This document shows positions 36,977-46,254 of a stretch of DNA of 64,000 nucleotides, piece by piece. How positions within the stretch are numbered: position 1 is the first letter of the stretch; each line of letters starts with the position of its first letter. The stretch comes from an uncultured Acidimicrobiales bacterium (GTDB taxonomy: Bacteria > Actinomycetota > Acidimicrobiia > Acidimicrobiales > Aldehydirespiratoraceae): positions 248,001 to 312,000 of the forward strand of contig CATOTC010000003.1 of NCBI GenBank assembly GCA_951812975.1. Reading direction: 5' to 3'. The notes beneath the pieces are model-generated. The model saw nothing but the letters and a program-made list of their open reading frames with translations, was not told the origin of the DNA and did no database searches. Both the position numbers and the translations under genes were made by a program.

Positions 36977-39900
36977 GTGGTAGCCCAAATCAATACACCT
37001 GGCGAAGGAGCTTTCATCTCCTGGATGCTCGAGGGTGTGGTCGCAGACGCACGCGGCGATGACATGCAGACGCTGCCTGTCGCTCCCAGAGGGAGGTTGT
37101 GGTTAGGGCGTCTCGCTCCGCAAGTGGTCGTTCAAGAAAGCCACCTTGGTGAACGCAGCGAGAGGCTCGAGCCATGCGAGGTTGGTGTGCGTCTGCGCCT
37201 GAGCGAGGTGGACGGCCGCGCGGTGCGATGCACCGGGCGTATCGTCGTGTGGAGCGAGTTCGATGGCGGAGACGACCCCGGCTCGCCAAAGTGGCGTAAG
37301 AGCGATCCCATTGAAGTAACATCCGAGTTGACGACGCCACGCTCTATAGGCACGATCAACTCTGCGGGGCGTGACGACTTCGCCGCTGCTTTAACGGCAA
37401 TCGGTGCGGATGGAATGGCGTGTGAGTTTCATGCCGAGTTCGAGTCCGGCAAAGAAGGTCCCGAAATCGTCGTCACTTTGGTAAACGTTTCGCGTGCGGA
37501 ACTGCTGCTTTGGGATACGAACGTCTATCAAGCAAGCCTCATTGTAGATTCCGGCTCAACTCTGCCGTTCACGCTCGACAACCTCCCAGACTCATTCCGC
37601 TACGACCGGCGAGTCGCGGCCTACGGCGTCAACGGCGGCGCAGAGAGTATACGCGGAACGACTCATCGAACGACCGATGTCGCTGTCCATGACCAGCCGC
37701 GACCCACCTATTGGGATGACGAAGTTGGCGCAGCACCGAACATTAGCTTTAGGGAACTCGGGGACGACCCCATTCCTGCTCTCCGGGATCTACTTAATGC
37801 CTACGAGCGATGGAGTGTGGAGCATTGGGCTCCAACAGTTCTCTTTCAGCGTGCCGAGGATGAAGCCTGGGACGACGAAATGCGCGCAAGGGCTGATGAG
37901 GAAGCGGCAATGTCTCTTGAGGAGCTTGCGAGATTGCAGCAGGGATTGGAGCTTCTCGAAGCCAATGAGATGCTCCGCAGAAGTTTCCAGCTTGCCAATC
38001 GAGCCTTCGCTCGTTCCCCGCTTGTTCGGCACGAGCAGTGGAGGCCATTCCAACTCGGCTTTCTACTTGCAAACGCCGTATCCATCGTCGACGACACTCC
38101 AGGCGGAAATCGTCGCATCGTCGACACCTTGTGGTTCGCAACAGGTGGAGGCAAGACCGAGACATATCTGCTCTTCGTGCTCACAGCCGCCTTTTTTGAC
38201 CGACTACGCGGCAAACGCGAAGGCGTTACTTCATGGGGTCGCTTTCCGCTGCGAATGCTCTCGCTCCAGCAGACGCAACGCTTTGCGGATGTGCTTGCTT
38301 CCGCCGAACTCGTACGACGCGAGAATCAAATCCGAGGAAGCGTATTCTCCCTGGGATTCTTGGTGGGGTCCGGCGGCACGCCTAACAAGATCCGACGAGG
38401 CTCAGACCTTCGCCCGGGCATGTCCGACGCCGATGACCCGGATATGCCTACTCGCTGCAAGGTCTTGTTGCACTGCCCTTTCTGCGGAAGTGTCGACCTT
38501 CGAATGAGGTTTGATCATGAACGCTGGGCCTTAGACCACCTATGTGCCGCTCCGGATTGCCCATGGGGTGGTCGGCAGTTGCCATTTCGTATCGTCGACG
38601 AGGAGATCTACCGTTCACTCCCAACGATCGTTCTCGGGACCCTTGACAAGGCCGCAAGCGTCTCAATGCAAGCTGCGATGCGCGGCCTCTACGGTGCGCC
38701 TTCCGGCCGTTGTTCCGTCGACACGCACGGCTTCACCTACGCTCCACGAAGCGGCTCGGCCGGAGGATGCCTATTCCCTGGCTGCAGCATGGATTCGGAG
38801 CCCCTAGAACAGGAAGCCAGTCTGTACGCGCCCACTATTCGAATGCAGGACGAACTTCATCTCTTGCGAGACAGTCTTGGCGCTGTGGACTCACACTATG
38901 AGGCGCTCCTCGACAACTTGCAGGATCATCACGGATCGACACCAAAGATCATCGCGTCCTCCGCGACGCTCGCGGGTCATGAAGAGCAGGTTGCCGCGCT
39001 GTATCGCCGAGAAGGCCGCACCTTCCCTCGTCCTGGACCGCGCGCCGGCCGATCTTTCTGGACCTGTGACACGCCGGTCCTGGCTCGTCGCTTCGCAGGG
39101 CTGGCGCCGCGAGGAGTGACGCTTGAGTACGCCACGGATCAGCTAACCGAGTCCCTACAGCGCGTGACCCGACGAGCTGTCGAAGACCCGGCAGCGGTTG
39201 CATTGGAGATTGGCATCGAACTCGCGCAGATGCCTGAGCTGGTGCTCAACTATGGAGTTGACGTTGTCTATGGCTCCAATCTCAAGGATGTCGAGGCCGT
39301 GGCAAGGTCGTTCGACTCTCAGATCCAGCTTGACCGACCCGTGAATGCCGCCACACTCACTGGGCGCACCCCACTTGACGAAGTGCGTACAACTCTCGCT
39401 CGCTTGGTCGACCCCGAGCAGGACTTCTATGAACGGATCCATCTCGTCGCAGCGTCGTCGATGCTGTCACACGGGGTCGATGTCGATCGCCTTAATGTCC
39501 TCGTGATGCTCGGCCTGCCGCTAGCAACCGCGGAGTTCATTCAGACAACATCGCGTGTAGGGCGAACCCATCCCGGGCTTGTCATCGTGTTACACAAGAT
39601 AGGCCGCGAACGCGATGCGGCTGTGTATCGAACGTTCCCCTCATTCGTTGCACACGCCGAGCGGCTCATTGACCCCGTACCCATCACGGCAAGAAGCCGC
39701 CGTGTGCTGGAGTTGACCTTTGCCGGTCTGGTACAGGCCCGAATCTACGGCATCCACGAACCGGCAGCCCTCGCAGCGGGACTACGGCAACTGACCAAAC
39801 CCGCGCCGGTCAGGCGCGCCTTCACTCAACTACCGGTTCCGGAACCCGAAGAACTCCGCGCACTAATCGAGATGCTCGGCTTCGATGGACAGTTGGACGA

Positions 39901-40072
39901 GAACTTGCGAGAGGACATTCGCTCGTACCTGCGCGAGTTCTATCGAGCACTCCACGATCCGGCAAGCGATGCAGAGTGGGTCAGTGAGCTCTTTCCGACA
40001 GGTGAGCCGATGCGTTCGTTACGGGATGTCGAAGAGCAGGCACCCGTGTTCTCAAGAGGGGGCAGGCCGTGA
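36977..40072 (+). CDS. drmA: DISARM helicase DrmA
   Basis: A 1031-residue superfamily 2 helicase. Walker A is ATGGGKTETYL (~388), DExH box QDELHLLRD (~623), motif III SSATLAG (~661), and motifs V/VI read SSMLSHGVDVDRLNVLVM and TSRVGRTHPGLVIVLH (~830-860). A Cys cluster (CPFCGSVDL and CAAPDCPWGG, ~500-535) fits a zinc finger between the two RecA-like halves. GTG 36977 is preferred since GGAGGA lies 6 bases before it and the longer ATG frame overlaps drmE. In DISARM the DrmA-DrmB complex binds DNA and is autoinhibited until it meets invading DNA. Confidence 0.9.
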   Translation: MVAQINTPGEGAFISWMLEGVVADARGDDMQTLPVAPRGRLWLGRLAPQVVVQESHLGERSERLEPCEVGVRLRLSEVDGRAVRCTGRIVVWSEFDGGDDPGSPKWRKSDPIEVTSELTTPRSIGTINSAGRDDFAAALTAIGADGMACEFHAEFESGKEGPEIVVTLVNVSRAELLLWDTNVYQASLIVDSGSTLPFTLDNLPDSFRYDRRVAAYGVNGGAESIRGTTHRTTDVAVHDQPRPTYWDDEVGAAPNISFRELGDDPIPALRDLLNAYERWSVEHWAPTVLFQRAEDEAWDDEMRARADEEAAMSLEELARLQQGLELLEANEMLRRSFQLANRAFARSPLVRHEQWRPFQLGFLLANAVSIVDDTPGGNRRIVDTLWFATGGGKTETYLLFVLTAAFFDRLRGKREGVTSWGRFPLRMLSLQQTQRFADVLASAELVRRENQIRGSVFSLGFLVGSGGTPNKIRRGSDLRPGMSDADDPDMPTRCKVLLHCPFCGSVDLRMRFDHERWALDHLCAAPDCPWGGRQLPFRIVDEEIYRSLPTIVLGTLDKAASVSMQAAMRGLYGAPSGRCSVDTHGFTYAPRSGSAGGCLFPGCSMDSEPLEQEASLYAPTIRMQDELHLLRDSLGAVDSHYEALLDNLQDHHGSTPKIIASSATLAGHEEQVAALYRREGRTFPRPGPRAGRSFWTCDTPVLARRFAGLAPRGVTLEYATDQLTESLQRVTRRAVEDPAAVALEIGIELAQMPELVLNYGVDVVYGSNLKDVEAVARSFDSQIQLDRPVNAATLTGRTPLDEVRTTLARLVDPEQDFYERIHLVAASSMLSHGVDVDRLNVLVMLGLPLATAEFIQTTSRVGRTHPGLVIVLHKIGRERDAAVYRTFPSFVAHAERLIDPVPITARSRRVLELTFAGLVQARIYGIHEPAALAAGLRQLTKPAPVRRAFTQLPVPEPEELRALIEMLGFDGQLDENLREDIRSYLREFYRALHDPASDAEWVSELFPTGEPMRSLRDVEEQAPVFSRGGRP

Positions 40073-41772
40073 GGGTCGAACGCGGCGCCTCCCAGGTACT
40101 CTTTGGGCTGCTGCCCGGTCAAACCGCTGACTTGGAAGGGCGAATTTGGAAAGTCGTTCGCTGGCGTGACCCAATACCAATTCGGCTCGATCCAAGTGCG
40201 GTACGTGCCGCCCTGCAAAGCGCCATTGCGCCGTGGGCAGCAACAGGAATGGATGACGGTCTTGCGAGCGAGCTACACGCTCGCACAACCGTGGACGTCG
40301 TCGGTCTCAACATGGACCGAGGGGTGCTCGTTGAGGCATTTCCGGAGCAGTGGCGCTGCAAGCAGTGCGGAACCATTGCCTCCAAGCGAGACGAACGGTG
40401 TTCCTGTGGAGGAGCTGAGCGCGCCCAGATGCACTTCGTCACGTATCACAATTGCGGCGCCTCGGGAGCACCGCGGCTCGAACGTTGCAAGCTTCATCGC
40501 GCCGTTGCCGTTCAACTGCCCGGAACCGCGACAGCACGGGAAGTTCGCTTCTTCTGCCCACAGTGCCACACCACTCTGACATCTGGGGGGTTCCCATTCC
40601 AACATTGCCCCTGCGGCGAGGGCGGAAGACTTGTCACGGTGCATCGAGCGGCCGTCGTCTTCTCGCCGCGATTCGCTGTGCTCGTCAACCCGCCCGATCC
40701 CGCGGATGCCGCCCAATTGCGGGCCGCCGGGGGAGGAGCGAGGGCACTCGAGTGGGTCCTGGACGGTATGGTCACAGACGATCCGACTTCTGGGCGGCAG
40801 ACCCTCGCTGGCCTTGTGGAGACGTTTCGACAAGCAGGTCTATCCGACGAGTCCGCACGGAAATTCGCTCAGGACGCGGTTGACACGGGTGAGGTAGAAG
40901 TCGGCAGCGGTGGGGAGCACCTAGCGCTTCCTGAGTTGGTTCGCGCCCACGCACAGGAGGAGGCCTTGAGTTTGGCGTCGGCGGTTCGTGGTGGTCGAAC
41001 GCAAGTCAACGACATGGTGCAAGGCACGACACCGCCACTTCGGACGCTGTACGAAGGTGCGTACCACGACGCAATTCACAATTCACGCCTCGAAAGCGTA
41101 GACTTGCTTGCAAACTTCCCCGTTGCGACGCTCGCGTTCGCGTACACACGCGGCGATCTGGCGCCCGGAGCAGCACGGCTGGTCCCTTTCCGTGAGCGCG
41201 GCCAGATTCGGGCTTACGGGTCGCTTACGCGTACGGAGGCGTTGCTGTTTCGACTCGACCCTCTGTCCGTATACGATCACCTCGTTCAAGCGGGGCACGA
41301 TCTTCCAGACGCAGGTGATCGCCGTGCTGCGCGGCTTGCGTTGTTGCAAGGCATTGAAGTTCCTCACCCCACACAGGAGCAACCGCAACCACTGGGGGGC
41401 GATGTGTTGCGACTCGTTCACTCGTACGCTCACCGCACAATCCGTCGCTTGGCCTCGTTCGCCGGAATTGAGCGAGACGGACTCGCCGAGTACCTGCTTC
41501 CGCACCATCTCGCCTTCGTCGTTTACGCCGCGTCACGAGGAGATTTTGTTCTCGGAGGCCTTCAAGCAGTCTTCGAAACGAGTCTGCATCGGTTCCTTCA
41601 AGATCTGGTAGAAGGTGAGTCGCGATGTGCGCTCGATCCAGGGTGTCGGAGCGGAGGAGGTGCGTGTATGGCCTGCCTTCACCTCGGTGAACCATCGTGC
41701 CGCTGGTTCAACCGTTTTCTGGACCGCTCCCAACTGTTCGGATCACAAGGATTCCTCAAGGGGAGCTATTGA
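40069..41772 (+). CDS. drmB: DISARM protein DrmB (DUF1998)
   Basis: A 567-residue partner of DrmA. It contains zinc-ribbon pairs CKQCGTIASKRDERCSCGG (~97-115) and CPQCHTTLTSGGFPFQHCPCGEG (~162-185). The DUF1998 C-terminus shows CRSGGGACMACLHLGEPSC then WFNRFLDRSQLFG (~530-560). The GTG start overlaps the drmA stop (GTGA) so DrmA and DrmB are made together, as expected for a complex. Its function is known only as part of the DISARM core. Confidence 0.88.
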   Translation: MRVERGASQVLFGLLPGQTADLEGRIWKVVRWRDPIPIRLDPSAVRAALQSAIAPWAATGMDDGLASELHARTTVDVVGLNMDRGVLVEAFPEQWRCKQCGTIASKRDERCSCGGAERAQMHFVTYHNCGASGAPRLERCKLHRAVAVQLPGTATAREVRFFCPQCHTTLTSGGFPFQHCPCGEGGRLVTVHRAAVVFSPRFAVLVNPPDPADAAQLRAAGGGARALEWVLDGMVTDDPTSGRQTLAGLVETFRQAGLSDESARKFAQDAVDTGEVEVGSGGEHLALPELVRAHAQEEALSLASAVRGGRTQVNDMVQGTTPPLRTLYEGAYHDAIHNSRLESVDLLANFPVATLAFAYTRGDLAPGAARLVPFRERGQIRAYGSLTRTEALLFRLDPLSVYDHLVQAGHDLPDAGDRRAARLALLQGIEVPHPTQEQPQPLGGDVLRLVHSYAHRTIRRLASFAGIERDGLAEYLLPHHLAFVVYAASRGDFVLGGLQAVFETSLHRFLQDLVEGESRCALDPGCRSGGGACMACLHLGEPSCRWFNRFLDRSQLFGSQGFLKGSY

Positions 41773-41773
41773 G

Positions 41774-42526
41774 TTGGACGATGCCGAACTCGTAGGTGGA
41801 GTGCTCGATGAGGCACTCGATCCCCGCAAAGCGGCTGAGCAACTGGTCGACCTGTTGCTCGCCCCACTTCCCGATCACGCGGCAGCAATCCGTGCTGGTT
41901 TGCACCCGGAATTGGTCGATGTGCTGCGTTCTCGCCTAGGCCGCGACCCACGCCGCGTTGCAACCGTGTGTCAAGAAGGGGCAGCGTGGGTACTCGGGCG
42001 ACGATCTGTAACTGTCGAGGAACCATGGGACCTAGTTGCGTCCCTACCAGGTGGGACGTCGCTGCCGCCCGGACTCAAGCGGACGACTGGGGAAACCATG
42101 GTGCAGCTCGTCGTGGAGGCTAAGTCGACCTTGAGACTCGCAGCGCCCTTCATCGACCGTCCAGGGCTGTCGTTTCTCGGCGATTCCCTTACGGCTGCTA
42201 CGACCCGCGGCGTGAAACTTGAGATTCTCCTGCCTACACGATCCTCTCGGGCTGACGAGGCACTCAACGAGCTTGAGACTTCAATCATTCGTACGGGATC
42301 GTACGATCACCTCCAGCTATCGCGCCTCCGGCTTGATGCACCGTGGGCACATCTGAAGGTCCTAAGCTCGGATGCAGCAACCGCATACATTGGTAGTGCG
42401 AACGTCACTGGCGCAGGCCTCGCCGGGCGTAACCTCGAACTGGGCGTCCTGGTTCGCGGTCCCGGTGTTCGAGTCGTAGAGAAAGTTCTTGACATCTATC
42501 GCGAGACACGATCACCGAAGTCGTAA
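41774..42526 (+). CDS. drmC: DISARM phospholipase-D-like protein DrmC
   Basis: About 250 residues with a PLD nuclease motif HLKVLSSDAATAYIGSANVT (HxK...D...GSxN, ~193-212) in the C-terminal half, giving a single HKD active site that would need a dimer to act. The TTG at 41774 is the best start: AAGGGGAG lies 8 bases upstream and the longer frame overlaps drmB. DrmC was dispensable in described systems. It is the last gene before the tRNA. Confidence 0.88.
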   Translation: MDDAELVGGVLDEALDPRKAAEQLVDLLLAPLPDHAAAIRAGLHPELVDVLRSRLGRDPRRVATVCQEGAAWVLGRRSVTVEEPWDLVASLPGGTSLPPGLKRTTGETMVQLVVEAKSTLRLAAPFIDRPGLSFLGDSLTAATTRGVKLEILLPTRSSRADEALNELETSIIRTGSYDHLQLSRLRLDAPWAHLKVLSSDAATAYIGSANVTGAGLAGRNLELGVLVRGPGVRVVEKVLDIYRETRSPKS

Positions 42527-42593
42527 CGTTGCACGCCCCCACCCCCGCGCAGTGCACCACCTTTCGCACCGAGCAAGCGCCTGACCAGATTTG

Positions 42594-42668
42594 TCGGGCT
42601 GAGAGGATTTGAACCTCCGACCTTCGGTCCCCCAGACCGACGCGCTAACCAAGCTGCGCCACAGCCCG
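42594..42668 (-). tRNA. tRNA-Pro(GGG)
   Basis: Read on the minus strand: acceptor 5' CGGGCTG pairs with 3' CAGCCCG, discriminator A, no encoded CCA. The anticodon stem TCGGT/ACCGA encloses the 7-base loop CTGGGGG with anticodon GGG. The T arm carries GGTTCAAATCC. The 3' end (42594) points toward the DISARM island. Confidence 0.93.
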
Positions 42669-42711
42669 CGACTCAGTGACAATACCGGGCAGCGCCCGGC
42701 CTCACACCCGC

Positions 42712-43851
42712 TCAGTAGATACCGGGGATGATCCTGTACTTGACCCGTGCCTTGTACTCCGCCCACTTCTCGGCGCCGTACTTCTCCTCGCAGTGCTTCT
42801 CGTCGTCGAGCTGACGGTATGTGAACAGCGAGACGATGCAGGCGAAGTAGGTCCACGCCCACAGATTGGTGAAGTGGCCGAACACCAAGGCGACCGACAG
42901 GCAGAAGAACCCCTCGCCCATGTAGTTGAAGTGGCGGGCCGGACCCCAAAAGCCGTTGCAGAGGATCTTGCGGTCACCGGCCTCAATGTACTGAGGCTCC
43001 AAGAACCCCAGGAACTTGCGCTCGGGCCAGCGCTTGAACGTGTACTTCTGCATGTTGGCACCACGCGAGATGCACCACCCGAAGAAGAACATCGCCGGCG
43101 AACCGATCAACCAGACCCACCGCCAGAAGCCCTCAAAGCCCGGGTCGGCGTGAACAGCCATACCCCACAACGGCATGATGTAGAGCCAGCCGTAGACGAT
43201 CAGGCCGCCCCAGAACAGCTTGAAACCGACGTTCTCATGGATCAGGTCGTAGGTGTAGAGCTGCACCCGCTCGAAGACGAAGTAGTCGAGCACGTAGAAG
43301 GTGAAGAACCCGGCATACAGGTAGACGCCGGGATTGGCGTCGTCGCCGAACTCCCGGTAGTGCCACACCGCGCCGGACAGGCAGTTCAGCGACAGCATCG
43401 TCCCGCCCACGACATAGAAGTACATCTTCACGTCGAAGCGCCCGTTGAATAACTGGATCTCCTGGGCCCTCCCGAACCACCACGCCAGGAAACGGTTCTT
43501 GACCTTGCCCTCCGGATAGCTGAACACCCCGATCGTGGTCATGATGATCGTCAGGACCGTTCCACCCGCGACCGCATACACCGAGGACCGGTAGAACCAG
43601 TCACGCGGCAAGCCCCCGATCTCGAAAGCCCAGACGACTATCGCCACCGCGAACACCAGGATGCCGTTCAGTCGATACGAGCGCGGCTCACCGGTCTCAG
43701 CATCGACGACATAGCCCGGAACCTTCCTACCAGGCAGGATGAGCTGCGCCACGAAGAAAGCGATGAACACGAACAGCGGGGTGAGGAACCCCCAGACCGC
43801 TTCCGATGCTGACAACTCGAATAGATGTTCGATTCCGAGCCACTCGGCCAT
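42712..43851 (-). CDS. Sterol reductase-like membrane protein (ERG4/ERG24 family)
   Basis: A 379-residue polytopic membrane protein with about nine hydrophobic segments. The end is diagnostic: GPARHFNYMGEGFFCLS and DDEKHCEEKYGAEKWAEYKARVKYRIIPGIY carry the conserved block of sterol C14/C7/C24 reductases, including the NADPH-binding tail. Reduction of a double bond in a polycyclic or isoprenoid lipid is the likely reaction; whether the host makes sterols is not visible here. The ATG at 43851 is preferred over a TTG six bases upstream. No sterol pathway genes are adjacent. Confidence 0.8.
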   Translation of the reverse strand: MAEWLGIEHLFELSASEAVWGFLTPLFVFIAFFVAQLILPGRKVPGYVVDAETGEPRSYRLNGILVFAVAIVVWAFEIGGLPRDWFYRSSVYAVAGGTVLTIIMTTIGVFSYPEGKVKNRFLAWWFGRAQEIQLFNGRFDVKMYFYVVGGTMLSLNCLSGAVWHYREFGDDANPGVYLYAGFFTFYVLDYFVFERVQLYTYDLIHENVGFKLFWGGLIVYGWLYIMPLWGMAVHADPGFEGFWRWVWLIGSPAMFFFGWCISRGANMQKYTFKRWPERKFLGFLEPQYIEAGDRKILCNGFWGPARHFNYMGEGFFCLSVALVFGHFTNLWAWTYFACIVSLFTYRQLDDEKHCEEKYGAEKWAEYKARVKYRIIPGIY

Positions 43852-43883
43852 GAGCAAGTATCCCTTCGTTGGTCGGTGCCGTC

Positions 43884-43889
43884 ATTATG
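43884..43889 (-). promoter_or_regulatory. Putative extended -10 element of the sterol-reductase gene
   Basis: On the minus strand CATAAT is preceded by TGC (extended -10, TGn). It lies 32 bases before the ATG, and AAGGGA in between can serve as ribosome site. The rest of 43890-44059 shows only a 28-codon frame (from about 43971) with no support. Confidence 0.35.
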
Positions 43890-44059
43890 GCACAACCGCG
43901 ACCAGCGACCCGCAACCCCAGTGTCGGACAGATGGCGACGGATGCTTGCGCCCAAAGACGTGATCTCTTATGTTTTTTCGTCAGCGAATCTGGGGTGTCG
44001 ACCGCGAAGGCATCGTCATCGCCGCAGGTTGGCGCAACGACGAAACCCGCTGAGACCCG

Positions 44060-44947
44060 TCAGCGAAACGAACCCGACTGAGCAGCAGCTCCGAGTGTCG
44101 CCTGCGCGGCGGCGTGGCACCGTCGGGCCGCCGCGACAGGTGCCAGTCCTGCGAGAGCCCGGCCGAAAACCTCAACCCCCACCGGGGGAACCGGCCCCGC
44201 CGCGGCCAGCGCCGCAATGTAGGCCACCAGATCAGCATGACCCTCCCCGGGGAGCCGACGGTCGGTCATGCACTCATCGCGCACTGCCGGCCACGGCTCC
44301 GGGCCAGTGTCGGCGAGCTGCAGACCGAGAATCGACTCGGCGGGAAACTCATCGGTGAATTCTGGCAAGAGACCCTGATCAGGGCCACGAACGAGGTGCC
44401 ACAGATCCACCAACACGCCACCGTTGCGACGACCCGCCTCAGCAGCCACGGCAGCGGCATCGCCGACTCGACCGAGATGCGACCAGGCGAACGGTTCGAT
44501 GTGCACGAGCACGCCGTGCTCGTCGGCGCAGTCGCAGTGGCGGGCGAAAGCCGCTGCCGCGTCTGCGAGCTGGGCCGCATCGTCGGGGTCGTAGCGGCCA
44601 GTCTCGACCACGGTGATCGAGCGCGCATCAAGGGCCACTGCAATGGCCAACGCCTCGTCGAAACGCTCCTCGGAACCCAATGTGTTGGCGACACCGTCCA
44701 CCTCCGCCACACGCAACCCGAGCGAGTTGAGAAGGACCCGGCAATCCACGCCCCGGCCAACGGCGTCGTGGTACTCCGCGCCGTAAACCGAGACCCAGCC
44801 GAAACCGGCTGCTGCCGCGGCTCGCCATTTAGCCTCGAGCGGGGCGTCGCCGAGCGAACCACTGCACAGTACCAGCGGCGGTTCTAGCAGCCGGTCGGCA
44901 GTTGGGTTCGAGGTCACAGAAGCCGGTTGATGCTCACGACAACTCAC
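44060..44947 (-). CDS. TIM-barrel sugar phosphate isomerase/epimerase
   Basis: A 295-residue xylose-isomerase-like barrel. Metal and catalytic positions show as HIEPFAW (Glu), GVLVDLWHLVRGPDQG (Asp, His), LQLADTGPEPW (Asp) and GVEVFGRALAG (Glu). It shares MTDRRLPGEGHADL with the isomerase at 17070-17882, so the two are paralogues. A GTG at 44917 is an alternative start that removes the 14-base overlap with the oxidoreductase. It lies downstream of a Gfo/Idh/MocA gene and may act with it on a keto-sugar or inositol-type compound. Confidence 0.83.
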   Translation of the reverse strand: MSCREHQPASVTSNPTADRLLEPPLVLCSGSLGDAPLEAKWRAAAAAGFGWVSVYGAEYHDAVGRGVDCRVLLNSLGLRVAEVDGVANTLGSEERFDEALAIAVALDARSITVVETGRYDPDDAAQLADAAAAFARHCDCADEHGVLVHIEPFAWSHLGRVGDAAAVAAEAGRRNGGVLVDLWHLVRGPDQGLLPEFTDEFPAESILGLQLADTGPEPWPAVRDECMTDRRLPGEGHADLVAYIAALAAAGPVPPVGVEVFGRALAGLAPVAAARRCHAAAQATLGAAAQSGSFR

Positions 44948-46016
44948 GCAGATCGAACCACGCTCCCGGTTCCTGCGACGACAGGCGGATACCGTCGATC
45001 ACCCGCTGCGCGGCCAGACCGTCGGCGAATGTCGGTGTCGGGGGCTGGTCTTCTGCGATGTCGGCACCGGTGATCTCATCGCGGAGCCGCTCGGAGAGGC
45101 GAATGAACAGCGGCAGTTCGAATCCAGTGAAGGCATGCTTGGGATCCTCGCTCGGATACTCGGGCGTTGGCCCAGGTTTCAGTTCCTCCGGCACGTCAAG
45201 CGTCACCGTCCCGTCGCCGACGGCGAGACCGACGCTGCCTCCGTCAAGCCAGATCGAACCCTCAGTGCCGATCACTTTGCAGATACTCACACCCTCACCG
45301 ACTGCACCCGAACAGTGCTGCACAGAGATGGCGACACCGTCGGCTGTGCGCATCAGTGCTCCGTAGGTGTCCTCGGCCCCTCCCTTGAGGGGAGAGACCT
45401 GGCGAAGGTCACCGCAAACCGACACAACAGGGCCGAGCCAGGTATGGAGGCGGTCGAGAACATGAACCCCCGCGGCGTTGAGGATTCCCCCACCCGCAGA
45501 AGCGTCTCCCCACCAGGCATCGTTGAAAGCGCGCGGCAGCCCGTTCGCCACCAGCCCGCTGTGGCTGACGAACGTGGCCAACCTCGGTTCGCCGATGTCG
45601 CCGCGCGCGATGGCCCGAGCGACGAGGGCCTCTGCGGGCTGCCAGCGAAACTCGAACGACACCATGGCAACCGAGCCGGACGCGCTCGCGGCATCCACCA
45701 TCTCCTGTGCCTCGCTCAACGATAAGGCGAAAGGCTTCTCTGCCAGCACATGCGCACCCGTTGCCACCGCTTCCATCACCGATGCGTGGTGAACCGCCGG
45801 TGGCGTGGACACGGTCACAACGTTGGCCCCGGTTTCGGATACGACACCGCTGATCGACGTGCCGTGAACGGGCACCCCGAAGGCCTCAGCGCGCGCTGCG
45901 GTCCGGTCGGGGTCGTTTCCGACGAGGCCGACCACATCGAAACCCGCAGCGCGCAGGGCCGGAAGGTGTACCCGACCCCCGAAGGATGTCCCGACGATCA
46001 CCGCTCGCAAACTCAT
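44934..46016 (-). CDS. Gfo/Idh/MocA family oxidoreductase
   Basis: A 360-residue NAD(P)-dependent dehydrogenase. The Rossmann start is AVIVGTSFGGRVHLPALRAAG, followed by VVTVSTPPAVHHASVMEAVATGAHVLAEKPFALS, where EKP holds the catalytic Lys. The C-terminal alpha/beta domain carries NDAWWGDASAGGGILNAAGVHVLD, with the family's GGGxLxxxGxHxxD signature. It oxidises or reduces a sugar or cyclitol; substrate unknown. It overlaps the isomerase start, forming a two-gene unit. Confidence 0.9.
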   Translation of the reverse strand: MSLRAVIVGTSFGGRVHLPALRAAGFDVVGLVGNDPDRTAARAEAFGVPVHGTSISGVVSETGANVVTVSTPPAVHHASVMEAVATGAHVLAEKPFALSLSEAQEMVDAASASGSVAMVSFEFRWQPAEALVARAIARGDIGEPRLATFVSHSGLVANGLPRAFNDAWWGDASAGGGILNAAGVHVLDRLHTWLGPVVSVCGDLRQVSPLKGGAEDTYGALMRTADGVAISVQHCSGAVGEGVSICKVIGTEGSIWLDGGSVGLAVGDGTVTLDVPEELKPGPTPEYPSEDPKHAFTGFELPLFIRLSERLRDEITGADIAEDQPPTPTFADGLAAQRVIDGIRLSSQEPGAWFDLRELS

Positions 46017-46160
46017 GCTGTCCTCGATTTCAGTTCGTGTCGGGCTACCAGGGTAACGGTCAGCACCCGCTCGCTAGCCGACCTCGAAGCGACCGTCGGT
46101 TTTGGCATACGATGTCGGGAAGATCCTGTAGTAGAACGATCCCGACACTTACATTCTCAA

Positions 46161-46247
46161 ATGGAAACCTTCGCAATAATCATCGGCTTGATAGTGCTGG
46201 TTGTCGGAGCGGCCATCTCGATGCGCCGCTCCCGCAATACTCAGTAG
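46161..46247 (+). CDS. Possible 28-residue single-helix membrane protein
   Basis: A short frame beginning METFAIIIGLIVLVVGAAIS and ending RRSRNTQ gives one transmembrane helix plus a basic tail, the pattern of real microproteins. There is no clear SD. It ends 7 bp before the next gene's ATG. It might be a chance frame. Confidence 0.35.
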   Translation: METFAIIIGLIVLVVGAAISMRRSRNTQ

Positions 46248-46254
46248 GCCCGCG

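Noticed and set aside
33307-42526. Class 1 DISARM or plain restriction-modification
   Set aside because: No DrmD helicase and no adenine methylase; the methyltransferase is C5 type and no restriction endonuclease is visible. Gene set fits class 2 DISARM.
27716-42668. Intact prophage or integrative element
   Set aside because: No integrase, transposase, excisionase or structural phage genes found in the stretch.
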